Assembly: GCF_003143775.1 (NCBI RefSeq)
Contig: NZ_QFRJ01000012.1
Location: forward strand, 1 to 64,000
Source: Brumimicrobium oceani
Lineage (GTDB): Bacteria; Bacteroidota; Bacteroidia; Flavobacteriales_D; Crocinitomicaceae
DNA length: 64,000 bases
Direction: 5' to 3'
The position numbers and the translations under genes are program-made. Within the stretch, counting starts at the first letter, position 1. Every line of letters begins with the position of its first letter. This document shows positions 52,512-61,465 of this stretch, one piece after another. A model generated the notes under the pieces. That model was given only the letters and a program-made list of their open reading frames with translations, did no database searches and was not told where the DNA came from.

Positions 52512-54015
52512 TTTTGATGTTTTAATTATTGGCGCAGGTATCGCTGGATTATCTCAGGCCATTGCCTTGACAGAAAAAGTGGTCTCACTTTCCATAGCTA
52601 TAGTGAGTAAGTCAGCACTAAAAGAAACAAATACACGGTATGCACAAGGTGGAATTGCGGCTGTGATGTCCACACAAAGCGACAGTTATTTAGCGCATAT
52701 AGAAGATACCCTAAATGCTTCTCAGCATAAGGCAGATAAAGAAGTTGTTTCTTTCGTGGTAGAAAATGCACATAAAGGAATTCATCAATTAGAAAATTGG
52801 GGTGTCCGTTTTGATCAAGTTCAAAATGATTATCATCTTGGGCTAGAAGGTGGACATTCACAAGCTAGAATTTTGCATGTTAAAGACCAAACAGGGGCCG
52901 CAGTGCATGATGAGCTTATAAAACAGTTAGAACATCACAATACAATTTCGGTATTAGAATATTGCGAAGTAGTTGAATTGCTTTTAAATGCAAATGGTGA
53001 AGCTGCTGGAGCCTGGATTTATAATTATGCGGAAAAGGCAACAACTAAAATTAACTCAAAAACCATTGTGCTGGCCACAGGGGGAATGGGTCAATTATTT
53101 CAATATACTACTAATTCTCCTATAGCCACTGGCGATGGAATTGTATTGGCAAGTACACTTGGTGCGAAAATCGCTAATTTACATTCTATTCAGTTTCACC
53201 CCACTGCGTTTAGAGAACTCGGAAAAAGTAAATTGTTTCTTATTTCAGAAGCGGTTAGAGGAGCAGGGGCACATATTATAAATGAAAAAGGCGAACGTTT
53301 TTTGTTTAAATATGATTTAAGGGGAGAACTTGCCACACGCGATGTTATTTCTTCTGCCATTTATCAGGAAATTAAGACTTCTGGAAATGATGGGGTTTAT
53401 CTTGATTGCAGACACATTTCGAAGGAATTGTTAGCGCATGAATTTCCCTACATTATAGAGAATTGTAAAGAAGGAGGTTATGATTTAACCATTCAGCCTA
53501 TTCCCATAACACCTGCTGCGCATTACAGTTGTGGGGGGATTCAAGTAAATATGCAGGGGGAAAGTAGCATCCCAAATCTTTACGCAATTGGGGAATGTGC
53601 CAACACGGGGCTACATGGAAACAATAGATTAGCTTCCAATTCTTTATTAGAAGCAATAGTTTTTACCCGAAATGTAGCAAATCACATTCAAAATAATGTA
53701 GCAAACCTTGTTTATCATCCCACAGAAACAGCTAAGCAAACTGAACTGTCAAATGAGGAGCCTGATTTCTTTAAAGCAGAAACCGATGTCTTGAAAGCAT
53801 TGCTTACCGCTTACTTTATTTCGAAAAGTGAAAATGATAAAGCGGACTTAATAGAAATGGTAACTTACTTTAAAGAACAACTTAGTAATATTTACTCAAA
53901 TGAATTGTCTGAGCTTCATTTTAGATGGAAGCTTGAGCTTGTAGAAATGTTACTGCAAAATGATTCTTTAAACGTAGAGGTAAGCCCAGTAGATGAGCAC
54001 AAATTGCAGTGGTAA
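52501..54015 (+). CDS. nadB: L-aspartate oxidase
   Basis: This 504-residue flavoprotein oxidises L-aspartate to iminoaspartate for NadA. It has the FAD start [52 protein letters not shown], the active-site region [11 protein letters not shown] and [15 protein letters not shown], and [19 protein letters not shown]. The ATG at 52501 is chosen over the one at 52477, since [13 protein letters not shown] is a normal start and overlaps nadA by only 11 bp. The C-terminus overlaps the convergent DoxX-like gene by 48 bp. Confidence 0.96.
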   Translation: MKTNFDVLIIGAGIAGLSQAIALTEKVVSLSIAIVSKSALKETNTRYAQGGIAAVMSTQSDSYLAHIEDTLNASQHKADKEVVSFVVENAHKGIHQLENWGVRFDQVQNDYHLGLEGGHSQARILHVKDQTGAAVHDELIKQLEHHNTISVLEYCEVVELLLNANGEAAGAWIYNYAEKATTKINSKTIVLATGGMGQLFQYTTNSPIATGDGIVLASTLGAKIANLHSIQFHPTAFRELGKSKLFLISEAVRGAGAHIINEKGERFLFKYDLRGELATRDVISSAIYQEIKTSGNDGVYLDCRHISKELLAHEFPYIIENCKEGGYDLTIQPIPITPAAHYSCGGIQVNMQGESSIPNLYAIGECANTGLHGNNRLASNSLLEAIVFTRNVANHIQNNVANLVYHPTETAKQTELSNEEPDFFKAETDVLKALLTAYFISKSENDKADLIEMVTYFKEQLSNIYSNELSELHFRWKLELVEMLLQNDSLNVEVSPVDEHKLQW

Positions 54016-54318
54016 GCGCACAAAAGCAATCCAGCTGTTTTTACTTTTCTTTTCGTGCATGCGTTTGGCCATGTAGATGTTGGCAGGAAAAACAGCAATC
54101 AGCAGAAGGATAAGTCCAATTGCTGCGTAAGACTGTATTGCCTCAAAGAGCAGTCCCATTCCGAAAAGCAATTCTAAAAAACCAGAAATATAAACCATCA
54201 TTTTGGGATAAGGAATTGACGGCGGCATGATTTTCATGTAAGGTTTAGGCTTAATGAAATGCAATATTCCTGCTAGACTATAAATTATTGCCATGATGTA
54301 AAGTCCTATTTCGTGCAT
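53968..54318 (-). CDS. DoxX-like small membrane protein
   Basis: This 116-residue protein has four membrane segments and the DoxX-type pattern YSLAGILHFIKPKPYMKIMPPSIPYPKMMVYISGFLELLFGMGLLF. Members are linked to thiosulfate:quinone oxidoreductase or to unknown redox roles. It follows the symporter gene by 38 bp on the minus strand and may share its transcript; its 3' end overlaps nadB by 48 bp. Confidence 0.85.
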   Translation of the reverse strand: MHEIGLYIMAIIYSLAGILHFIKPKPYMKIMPPSIPYPKMMVYISGFLELLFGMGLLFEAIQSYAAIGLILLLIAVFPANIYMAKRMHEKKSKNSWIAFVRLPLQFVLIYWAYLYV

Positions 54319-54356
54319 TGTATATGTTTTGATGTGTTAAAGTAAGAATAATGTTT

Positions 54357-55808
54357 CTACCGTTCCAAAATATTCGCTTTTTCAATAAATCTTTTGCTTT
54401 TATCGCTGTCGCTTTTTGTCAGTAAGCTAATTCCGACATACAAGATTAAAGAAATTGAAATTCCGATAATTGCTTGTTCGACCGATGCTATTTCCCATAA
54501 AGTAGGGAGCGAAACGCCTAAAGCCACTAGTAAATTATAAGTCGAAAAAAGAATACCAAACAGCATAGAAATAAAAGCGGCCTTGCTTGTTCCTCTCGCC
54601 CATAAAAATCCGAAAACCAATGGGATGAAAGCACCAGTGGTTAGAAAGTCAGAGCCTATCCAAGAAATTTTCAATACCGAATCAATCCGTAAAGCAAAGA
54701 GTAATGCTAATAAGGCGATAATTAAGGTGGAGACCCTCGCTATGACAACGCTTTTCCTTGGACTCACCTTAGGATTTATGTATTTCTGATAGAGGTCTAC
54801 CGTAAAGGACAAGGCTCCCGTGTTGATTAATGAATCCATTGTAGACATTATAGCTGCGCTTAATCCTACGAATAAAATTGCACTTAAAACAGGATTAGAA
54901 AGTTGGCTAATCATGTTGGGTACAACTCCTCCTTCGGGCACATTTTCATAAAAAACGGAGGAAAACATTCCGGTATAGGTTACCATGAGGTAGAGCGGAA
55001 TAAATGCTAGAAAGCTAATGAGCATCATTTTTTTAGCGTCTGTAGCTTTCTTAGCAGCGGAAATTCTTTGCCAAACATTGGCTTGAATCATCCATGAAGT
55101 TCCAAAAGTGATTACATAAGCCAAATTATCACTCACATTATGGAAAAATGACGTGTATCCTTCTTTTCCTTTTACTTCAGCAAGTTTTATCACTGTTTCC
55201 ATTCCACCTGCCTTTGTATAGGCCAAATAGAACAAGAATATTCCGGTGAAGAGAAAGAAAAGAAATTGAAGTAAATCTGTAATAACAACACCTTTAAAAC
55301 CGCCAAACATAGAGTAGGTTAAGACAATTGCAGTTCCCAAAACAGCACCGTTTTCATAACTCATTTCGAAGAAAGCATTAAAGAAACGACCCATCACAAT
55401 TACTTGTACGGTTGAGGCAAGAACCATGAAAACTACAATGAATACAGTCAATAAAAATGCGACTTTGCTGTTATAGCGTTGGCCCATTAATTGAGCTTGT
55501 GAAATTGTGCCTATATTTCTAATTCCTTTGGCAAAGATTAGCATTAAAACTGTTGCTACCAAGACAGGAACACCATAAATCCAAAAAGAACTTAAACCAT
55601 TTTGATGGGCATGATCGACAACATCAATTGCAGAACCGCCACCCCACCAGGAAGCAATAAAAGTAATGGCCAATAGCCATGCAGGCAGTTTTCTGGTGGC
55701 TAAAAAGTAATCTTCACTATTTTCACTTTTCCTGTTTGCTATTCCAACAATTATCATTGTTAAAGTATAAATTACAAGAAACAATATGGTGATTTGGGTT
55801 CTGGACAT
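54357..55808 (-). CDS. Sodium:solute symporter (SSF family)
   Basis: This 483-residue transporter has about 13 membrane segments and the SSF pattern: YFLATRKLPAWLLAITFIASWWGGGSAIDVVDHAHQNG, AYTKAGGME, and the core GLSAAIMSTMDSLINTGALSFTVDLYQKYINP with the Na+-site serines. The substrate (sugar, amino acid, carboxylate or vitamin) cannot be told. It is followed by the DoxX-like gene. Confidence 0.92.
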   Translation of the reverse strand: MSRTQITILFLVIYTLTMIIVGIANRKSENSEDYFLATRKLPAWLLAITFIASWWGGGSAIDVVDHAHQNGLSSFWIYGVPVLVATVLMLIFAKGIRNIGTISQAQLMGQRYNSKVAFLLTVFIVVFMVLASTVQVIVMGRFFNAFFEMSYENGAVLGTAIVLTYSMFGGFKGVVITDLLQFLFFLFTGIFLFYLAYTKAGGMETVIKLAEVKGKEGYTSFFHNVSDNLAYVITFGTSWMIQANVWQRISAAKKATDAKKMMLISFLAFIPLYLMVTYTGMFSSVFYENVPEGGVVPNMISQLSNPVLSAILFVGLSAAIMSTMDSLINTGALSFTVDLYQKYINPKVSPRKSVVIARVSTLIIALLALLFALRIDSVLKISWIGSDFLTTGAFIPLVFGFLWARGTSKAAFISMLFGILFSTYNLLVALGVSLPTLWEIASVEQAIIGISISLILYVGISLLTKSDSDKSKRFIEKANILER

Positions 55809-55957
55809 TGAGTAATTTCTTTTGAACAGTATTGTAAACCATTAAAGGAAATAAGGATTTGTTATTTTATTTCGAAATTCAACTTTTTTAATTCTTCACT
55901 TTTCATTCAACACGGTACACTGTACGCTTTCCATTTCCCATTCTTCATTTTCATTTT

Positions 55958-56428
55958 TCATTCCTCTTCCGTATTCAATCTCATTTTTAACAAATCAGGA
56001 TGAAAGCCAATCTTTTTATACGCCTGCAACGCACTTTGATTTTCGGCATAGAGTTCTATTACAATTTCTGATAAATCATGCTTCTTTGACCAATCAATAA
56101 GATGCTGAACAATCATACCATTTATTCCTTTTCCTCTAAACTCAGGAACAACATACATGAAGCCTAAATAGGCATGGAAACGCTCTTTTTTGGTTGGTTC
56201 CGCCTCTTCCATAGAGGCATATCCAGAAGCAACGAGTTGATTATTGTATTCCGCAACTACAAAGCACGAATTTTCATTTTTTATAAGGTCTTCGATAGCG
56301 TAATAATGTATTGGACCATCTTTGAGTTGTGGAGCAAAAGGTCGCTCATATTGAATCACCGCTTGTTCAAATTCCTCTAAAGCATCAAGATCTTCTATCG
56401 TTGCTAGTCTAAGTTTTATATCCTGCAT
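55958..56428 (-). CDS. GNAT family N-acetyltransferase
   Basis: This 156-residue protein has the acetyl-CoA loop YVVPEFRGKGINGMIVQHLIDW (variant of R/Q-x-x-G-x-G/A) and the C-terminal VIELYAENQSALQAYKKIGFHP block. The ATG at 56428 (MQDIKLRLATIEDLDALEEFE) is chosen as a normal GNAT start; the frame extends to 56542 but adds 38 residues with no family support. The substrate is unknown. Confidence 0.88.
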   Translation of the reverse strand: MQDIKLRLATIEDLDALEEFEQAVIQYERPFAPQLKDGPIHYYAIEDLIKNENSCFVVAEYNNQLVASGYASMEEAEPTKKERFHAYLGFMYVVPEFRGKGINGMIVQHLIDWSKKHDLSEIVIELYAENQSALQAYKKIGFHPDLLKMRLNTEEE

Positions 56429-56656
56429 ATTTCGTATAGGTTTTTCAATTATTAAAACTAATAAAATATTTTTGCTTGCATAATTGAATCCTAAATTTCT
56501 TTTTCCCAAACCAAGCGTTTCTTCCGTTGTCTCGACAATCATAAAAATGCTTTATGAATTTCTGTTTTCCCCCCTCTGTTATGGGCTGTTGGTCATTTCT
56601 TTTTTCTCTGAGAAAGGCCACCTATTTGGAGGTGCAAATAGTTTTTATCTAGAAAC

Positions 56657-56702
56657 TGACAAAAGTCACCCAATAAAAAAAGATAAAAAGGTCTTTTATT
56701 TG
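56657..56702 (+). promoter_or_regulatory. FNR/CRP-like dyad and possible promoter of ric
   Basis: The dyad TGACAAAAGTCA (56657-56668; TGA-N6-TCA) lies upstream of TTTATTTG (56695-56702), which differs from the -7 consensus at one position. The centre distance is 36 bp, not 33 as at the other sites, so this one is less certain. Confidence 0.5.
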
Positions 56703-56745
56703 TGATCTCTCCGTAGATTTGTTCTAAATAGTAAAACAATAAGTT

Positions 56746-57690
56746 ATGGAAACATTAGATGTAACGAAGATTGAACCAAAGTTTAAGCATCCTGCAATAT
56801 TTGAAAAGTTTGCAGAATTAGAGAATAAAGAACACTTTATTATTCACAATGATCACGATCCAAAGCCACTATATTACCAAATGTTGGCTGAATTAGGAGA
56901 GGTCTTTACTTGGGAGTATATTCTGGAAGGCCCTGAGTTTTGGGAGGTAAAAATCACCAAAGTAACGAAAGAAGAAAAGATCGCTACAATGGGAGAGATG
57001 GTTGCTGAAGATTTCCGTAAAGCTGAGGTCTTTAGAAAATTTGGTCTTGATTTTTGCTGCGGAGGTAAAATTACTGTTCAGAGGGCATGCGAGAAAAAAG
57101 GAATTGACCACAGGGAAGTTCAAAGGGAACTAGATGCAATAAGTAATGCAAATGGCTCAAGAAATGAAAATTTCAATGAGTGGGAATTAGATTTTTTAAG
57201 TGATTTTATCGTAAATAATCACCACAAATATGTGACAGATTCCTTGCCTATGTTGTTGGAATACAGTGCGAAAGTTGCACGTGTTCATGGAGAAGCACAT
57301 CCTGAAACAATAGATATTGCTCATTTCTTTAAAAATGTAGCGGAAGAGTTGATGAATCACATGCCAAAAGAAGAGAATATCTTATTCCCTTATATTAAAG
57401 AAATGGTTGCCGCTAAAAAGGCAGGAAATAAGGTTGAAAAACCAGGATTTGGTACAATCGTTAATCCAATCAATATGATGGAGGCGGAGCACTTAGTTGC
57501 AGGTGATGATATGGAGAAAATTCATGAATTAAGTGACAACTATCAACCACCAGCAAGCGCTTGTAATACTTACAGGGTATTGTATGCAAAACTACAAGAG
57601 TTCGAAAAAGACCTACACCAACACATTCATTTAGAGAATAACATTCTTTTCAAAAAAGCAATAGAACTAGAAAAAGAAGTGATGGCGTAA
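56746..57690 (+). CDS. ric: Iron-sulfur cluster repair di-iron protein with N-terminal DUF2249 domain
   Basis: This 314-residue protein has a DUF2249 domain (about residues 1-72), a ScdA_N/DUF542 motif EVFRKFGLDFCCGGK (about residues 97-111), and a hemerythrin-like di-iron domain with spaced histidines (NNHHKYV, HGEAHPE, NHMPKEENILFPYI, EAEHLVAGDD, HQHIHLENNILF). RIC/YtfE proteins repair Fe-S clusters damaged by nitric oxide or oxidants. Fusion to DUF2249 fits the next genes, which carry the same domain. It heads a five-gene cluster (56.7-60.7 kb). An FNR/CRP-like dyad lies upstream. Confidence 0.94.
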   Translation: METLDVTKIEPKFKHPAIFEKFAELENKEHFIIHNDHDPKPLYYQMLAELGEVFTWEYILEGPEFWEVKITKVTKEEKIATMGEMVAEDFRKAEVFRKFGLDFCCGGKITVQRACEKKGIDHREVQRELDAISNANGSRNENFNEWELDFLSDFIVNNHHKYVTDSLPMLLEYSAKVARVHGEAHPETIDIAHFFKNVAEELMNHMPKEENILFPYIKEMVAAKKAGNKVEKPGFGTIVNPINMMEAEHLVAGDDMEKIHELSDNYQPPASACNTYRVLYAKLQEFEKDLHQHIHLENNILFKKAIELEKEVMA

Positions 57691-57711
57691 ACTCAAATTA
57701 AAAAGCAGCTC

Positions 57712-58284
57712 ATGAAAATCAACGGAAATACTAAAATATCTCAGGTGATTAAGGAGAATAAAGAGGCAATTGATGTGATTGCCTCTTTAAACCCCAATTT
57801 TTCTAGACTAAAAAACCCAATTTTTTATTGGTTTTTTTCAAGTCACATCACCATTGATAAATTTGCAGAAAAACTGAAGTGTGAGACTCACCTGTTGTTA
57901 TGGAAATTAAGGGAAATTGGGTTTGAAACAGAAGATCTGGTACAGCCTATTCCCAATGCAAAAGAGCTTTACTTCTTAAATGCAAAAGCAGATTTTATCA
58001 AGGAAAAGCGAGTAAAGTCAATAGATCTAAATTCAATTTTAGCAGGAAGTGAGGAGGATTTAATCGCTCTTTTAGAAAGGGAAGTGACGAAGCTTGAAAT
58101 AAACGAAGTACTGAGTACGCGCTTAGACTCCAACCCTATTTTTCTAACCAAGCTATTTGAGAGAATGGGATTCGCTACCTTAACATTTTCGGGCGATGGT
58201 GTGTATGATGTGTATTTTAAGCGAAATCATTCCAGATTTAAAAAGAAGAATAAACTATTCAAAGCAATAGGTTTTAGCGAATAA
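57712..58284 (+). CDS. DUF1858-DUF2249 protein
   Basis: This 190-residue protein joins an N-terminal DUF1858 (MKINGNTKISQVIKENKEAIDVIASLNPNFSRLKNP) to a DUF2249 (about residues 100-168, VKSIDLNSILAGSEEDLIALLEREVTKL...FLTKLFERMGF). These domains often accompany nitric-oxide and denitrification genes; the biochemical role is unknown. It lies 21 bp after ric and 22 bp before a related gene. In DUF1858 the usual CCGGK-type cysteines are absent here. Confidence 0.85.
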   Translation: MKINGNTKISQVIKENKEAIDVIASLNPNFSRLKNPIFYWFFSSHITIDKFAEKLKCETHLLLWKLREIGFETEDLVQPIPNAKELYFLNAKADFIKEKRVKSIDLNSILAGSEEDLIALLEREVTKLEINEVLSTRLDSNPIFLTKLFERMGFATLTFSGDGVYDVYFKRNHSRFKKKNKLFKAIGFSE

Positions 58285-58306
58285 ATGTTGAACAAAAGTC
58301 ATCGTC

Positions 58307-59134
58307 ATGAAAATTAATGGAAACACAAAGGTATCTAAAGTGATCAAGGAAAATGTTGAAGCCATAGAAGCTATTGCTTCTTTGAATCCACATTTTACTA
58401 AACTTAGAAATCCAATATTAAGAAGGCTTCTTGCCCCTAGGGTAAATTTATCCGAAGCGGCAAAAATAGGAAAATGTGATGTTAATGAAATGCTGAATGC
58501 ATTGGTGGCAATTGGATTTGAATTGGAAGACGAAAATTCGTTAGTGGATTTTGAAACAGAGCTTCCTGAAAATAAAAAAAAGGATAAGTTTCTAGAAGGT
58601 AAAAAAATAATAAGCTTGGATGTTCGTCCGTTTTTGGCAAAGGGAGAGGATCCCTTTAATGTTTTACAAAAAGCCTTAAAAAAACTGGAGACTCATGAGG
58701 CTTTAGAGGTATTAATCGATTTTGAACCCATTCCATTGATTAGAATTCAAGAAAAGCGTGGTTTCCTTAATCTTACAGTAGTTGAAGATGGCCTCTGTCA
58801 TAGCTTTTTTAAATTGGGTGAAGGTAAAATTTCACAAGCTGAATTGATAGGAGAAGCGGTGAAAACCGTGAACGAATCTCAATTTAATCAATTGGTAAAG
58901 ACCTACCCAGGAGTAATTAAAACCATTGACGTGAGATCTCTTGAGATGCCAGAGCCTTTAGTGAAAATTCTTGAAGCAATTGAAGATCTTGATGAAAAAA
59001 CAGCATTGAAAGTTTTTCATAAACGAGTTCCACAGCACTTGTTACCAGAATTGGAAACTAAAAAGCTCAACACTTTTATTTGTGCTATTTCAGAGGGAAA
59101 TGTAATGTTATTTATATCCAAAAGAAATGTTTAA
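58307..59134 (+). CDS. DUF1858-DUF2249 protein with a second, diverged DUF2249-like repeat
   Basis: This 275-residue paralogue of the preceding gene begins MKINGNTKVSKVIKENVEAIEAIASLNPHFTKLRNP and carries a clear DUF2249 (about residues 104-170, ISLDVRPFLAKGEDPFNVLQKALKKLETHEALEVLIDFEPIPLIRIQEKRGF). Its C-terminal 80 residues (IKTIDVRSLEMPEPLVKILEAIEDLDEKTALKVFHKRVPQHLLPELE) look like another copy of the domain. It overlaps the next gene by 8 bp. The function is unknown beyond the link to Ric. Confidence 0.86.
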   Translation: MKINGNTKVSKVIKENVEAIEAIASLNPHFTKLRNPILRRLLAPRVNLSEAAKIGKCDVNEMLNALVAIGFELEDENSLVDFETELPENKKKDKFLEGKKIISLDVRPFLAKGEDPFNVLQKALKKLETHEALEVLIDFEPIPLIRIQEKRGFLNLTVVEDGLCHSFFKLGEGKISQAELIGEAVKTVNESQFNQLVKTYPGVIKTIDVRSLEMPEPLVKILEAIEDLDEKTALKVFHKRVPQHLLPELETKKLNTFICAISEGNVMLFISKRNV

Positions 59135-60395
59135 TCAGGGTTCAAATAACGCCCCTTCGCCAGAGTCTGTCGTTCCATTTTTTGTATTCTCTGCCATAAG
59201 TTGGCTTGTGGGATTAGTGTTTATAGCTTTCCACCCCAATGCAGTTTTAAATTCTGCATACTTCAATGAAACAATGCTCACGATTACTCATATTTTGGTA
59301 CTAGGTTTTGTAACTTCAGTTATTTTTGGAGCCCTTTTTCAACTTCTGCCTGTTATTTTTATTCAGAGAATATATTCTGAAAGATTAACCAAATCAATAT
59401 TTTATCTGCTCATTTTCGGAACAGCAGGCTTAAGTTCATCCTTTTATTTTGGGAGTAATGGAGTTGGCTTAACATTGTTCGGAAGTTTGTTGAACTTAGC
59501 GGTAATTCTTTTTGTTATTAATGTTTGGAAAACGATTGGGAATTCTCAACAAAATAAAGTACCAAGGCTTTTCATTAAAACCAGTGCTGTTTGGCTAATG
59601 CTAACGGCTATTGCGGGACTATTTTTAGCCATTAATTTTTTAATTCCTTTCTTGCCGTTTTCGCATTTAGAACTGCTTAAAGTTCATGCGCACTTTGGAA
59701 TTATAGGGTGGTTCATATTTCTAATTATTGGAGTTACAAGTGTTTTAATTCCAATGTTTCTTCTGGTACATAATTTAGATCAACGACCATTAAAGTTTGC
59801 TTATTTTTTTCTATTATTCAGTTTATTATTAGGTGTCGTAAGCAAACTTTCAGGATTGGAAATATTACTGTACACCAGTTATGGATTGGGAATTATAGGT
59901 TTTATTTATTATCTCAATTTCATGCATGTAGTCTACAAAACTAGGCTGAGGAGAAAATTAGATTTTGGACTAAAAAAAACCATGATTGCCTTTCCTACTT
60001 TGCTTATCGTGTTGTTGGCCTCGTTACTTTACCTTCTTGGGGTAAAAACCGATTTTCATCTTTCAGCATTTTATATTATTGTTTTGCTTATCGGCTTTGT
60101 GGCAACTTTAATCTTGGGACAATTCTATAAAACCTTACCTTTTATTGTTTGGTTGAAAATTTATAAACCTTTCGTTGGAAAAGAAAAAACTCTCTTGCCC
60201 AAGGATCTTTACAATTATACTATTTTGAAGTATCAATATTACTCGCATGTGAGTGGCTTTATCTTGTTTTTCGGAAGCTTACTTCTCCAATTAATTAGTT
60301 TGTTTTATATTGGATTAGGTTTGCTTTTGGTGGGTGCCATTCTGTTTCTAATTAATGTAATGCAAATTGTATTGCACAAAAAACAAACGCTATGA
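59127..60395 (+). CDS. Polytopic membrane protein, COX1/NnrS-like
   Basis: This 422-residue protein has about 12 membrane segments and scattered conserved-looking histidines (THILVLGFVTSVIFGALFQLLPV, KVHAHFGIIGWFIFLIIGVTSVLIPMF). The pattern resembles NnrS or a haem-copper oxidase subunit I-like family seen beside Ric and DUF2249 genes. It lacks the full set of His ligands of a true cytochrome oxidase. It overlaps the preceding gene by 8 bp and the DUF59 gene by 4 bp. A role in nitric-oxide tolerance is inferred from context. Confidence 0.78.
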   Translation: MFNQGSNNAPSPESVVPFFVFSAISWLVGLVFIAFHPNAVLNSAYFNETMLTITHILVLGFVTSVIFGALFQLLPVIFIQRIYSERLTKSIFYLLIFGTAGLSSSFYFGSNGVGLTLFGSLLNLAVILFVINVWKTIGNSQQNKVPRLFIKTSAVWLMLTAIAGLFLAINFLIPFLPFSHLELLKVHAHFGIIGWFIFLIIGVTSVLIPMFLLVHNLDQRPLKFAYFFLLFSLLLGVVSKLSGLEILLYTSYGLGIIGFIYYLNFMHVVYKTRLRRKLDFGLKKTMIAFPTLLIVLLASLLYLLGVKTDFHLSAFYIIVLLIGFVATLILGQFYKTLPFIVWLKIYKPFVGKEKTLLPKDLYNYTILKYQYYSHVSGFILFFGSLLLQLISLFYIGLGLLLVGAILFLINVMQIVLHKKQTL

Positions 60396-60718
60396 ATAAA
60401 TTTAATAAAGAGGAAGTTACAGAAATGGCTATCTATGAAAGCCTGAAGGAAGTTATTGATCCGGAGCTGTATGTCAATATTGTGGATTTGGGATTAGTCT
60501 ATGCTGTGATTCTCAATAAAGAAACCTTTAATGTTAAAATTGAAATGACGCTAACCTCACAAGGTTGCCCGATGGGAGACGCAATAATTCAAGATGTTGA
60601 AGAAACATTAAAGAGAATATATCCAGGAATTGATGTGTTGGTTGTTTTGGTTTGGGAACCCTCATGGAGTATGGATATGGTAACAGATGAAGGACATGCT
60701 AAATTGAATGGATTTTAG
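60392..60718 (+). CDS. DUF59/MIP18 family metal-sulfur cluster assembly protein
   Basis: This 108-residue protein has the DUF59 pattern LKEVIDPELYVNIVDLGLVYAVILN and MTLTSQGCPMGDAIIQDVEETL, with the conserved cysteine in SQGCPMG. Relatives (SufT, PaaD) help mature Fe-S proteins. It overlaps the membrane protein gene by 4 bp and closes the ric cluster, fitting Fe-S repair. Confidence 0.92.
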   Translation: MNKFNKEEVTEMAIYESLKEVIDPELYVNIVDLGLVYAVILNKETFNVKIEMTLTSQGCPMGDAIIQDVEETLKRIYPGIDVLVVLVWEPSWSMDMVTDEGHAKLNGF

Positions 60719-60827
60719 TTCTTTTAAATTCAAATGGTTTATGACTACAAAAGAACTAACTTTTTTTAATCAACTCATTACGCTTATAAATCTGAGGGGA
60801 TGAAGAAAATTTAATATAATAAATTTA

Positions 60828-61205
60828 GGTTACCAAGTTAGGTCGTTTATAGAAGGGGATTTTTCTATGCTGTAATCCTAGCTAAGCCCACAGAGTGGGT
60901 GATATGTTAATAAAAAACGGCTTGCGTTTTTTATTAAGCCACAGGAGCGGTGACACAAACCAGAATTAATACTTTCATTAACCTATACTAGTTCTTTTTT
61001 TAGAAAAGAAAGGGCGCTAATAACTTGACTTGTACCCATGTGTCGCCACTCAGAGGCAATTATAAATTTCAAAACAAATTAATGATAAGTCGAATCCAAA
61101 TAATTCATTTATTTTTAAAACTTCTCAATTGGCTGAAAAAAAGCTTGACGGTGACGATAAGATTTCCTTCAAATAAACTTTAGCTAACGACTGATCTTGG
61201 TAACC
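60828..61205. other. 378-bp element with terminal inverted repeats and multiple internal helices
   Basis: The ends are GGTTACCAAG (60828-60837) and CTTGGTAACC (61196-61205), exact complements, extended after four unpaired bases by GTCGTT (60842-60847) / AACGAC (61186-61191). Inside are a CCCAC-AGA-GTGGG hairpin (60887-60899), a perfect 13-bp hairpin (60907-60919 / 60925-60937, loop GCTTG) and a 12-position helix with one mismatch and one G-U (60945-60956 / 61040-61051). The 9-mer ATAATAAAT flanks both ends (60816-60824 and 61208-61216). No frame is usable. It could be a large structured RNA or a MITE; the helices in its interior favour RNA. No known family was recognised. Confidence 0.6.
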
Positions 61206-61422
61206 CAATAATAAATATTAAATGTCCTGAAATTTTAATGGAATTAGTTGATCGGTAGAAGTATTTCAAGATGTTCGTGCCAGATCAAGTATACCGATAA
61301 AATATTTATTTGGAGAGGCATTGAACTTATCCTGTAAGAGAAGTTTATTCTTTCGATGCCTTTCTATCCCGCCGCTGTTTCTCTTCATCCTTTATTTGAA
61401 ATATACCTTATTGTGGGTGTTG
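61206..61422. other. Gap upstream of the methyltransferase gene
   Basis: No gene seen. TTTATTTG at 61391-61398 is one base off the -7 consensus and may be the promoter of the methyltransferase. Confidence 0.4.
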
Positions 61423-61460
61423 TTTAGAATGATTCTAAATAGTAGTTTTACCTAAAACTA
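61423..61460. promoter_or_regulatory. Two adjacent palindromes upstream of the methyltransferase gene
   Basis: TTTAGAAT-G-ATTCTAAA (61423-61439) is a perfect odd palindrome with the 7-1-7 symmetry of Fur/PerR boxes. TAGTTTTA-CC-TAAAACTA (61443-61460) is a second perfect palindrome right after it and 5 bp before the ATG. The first is a candidate operator of a Fur-superfamily repressor; the second may affect translation or bind another protein. Confidence 0.55.
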
Positions 61461-61465
61461 AAGTA

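Noticed and set aside
56657-56702. Counting the ric dyad as a sixth site with the same 33-bp spacing
   Set aside because: The only near-consensus -7 element gives a 36-bp centre distance, so it is listed separately with lower confidence.
60828-61205. RNase P RNA, tmRNA or a cobalamin riboswitch as identity of the structured element
   Set aside because: The conserved P4 sequences of RNase P, the tag frame and tRNA-like end of tmRNA, and the full B12 box are not present; only a weak likeness to AGCC-AGGAG was seen.
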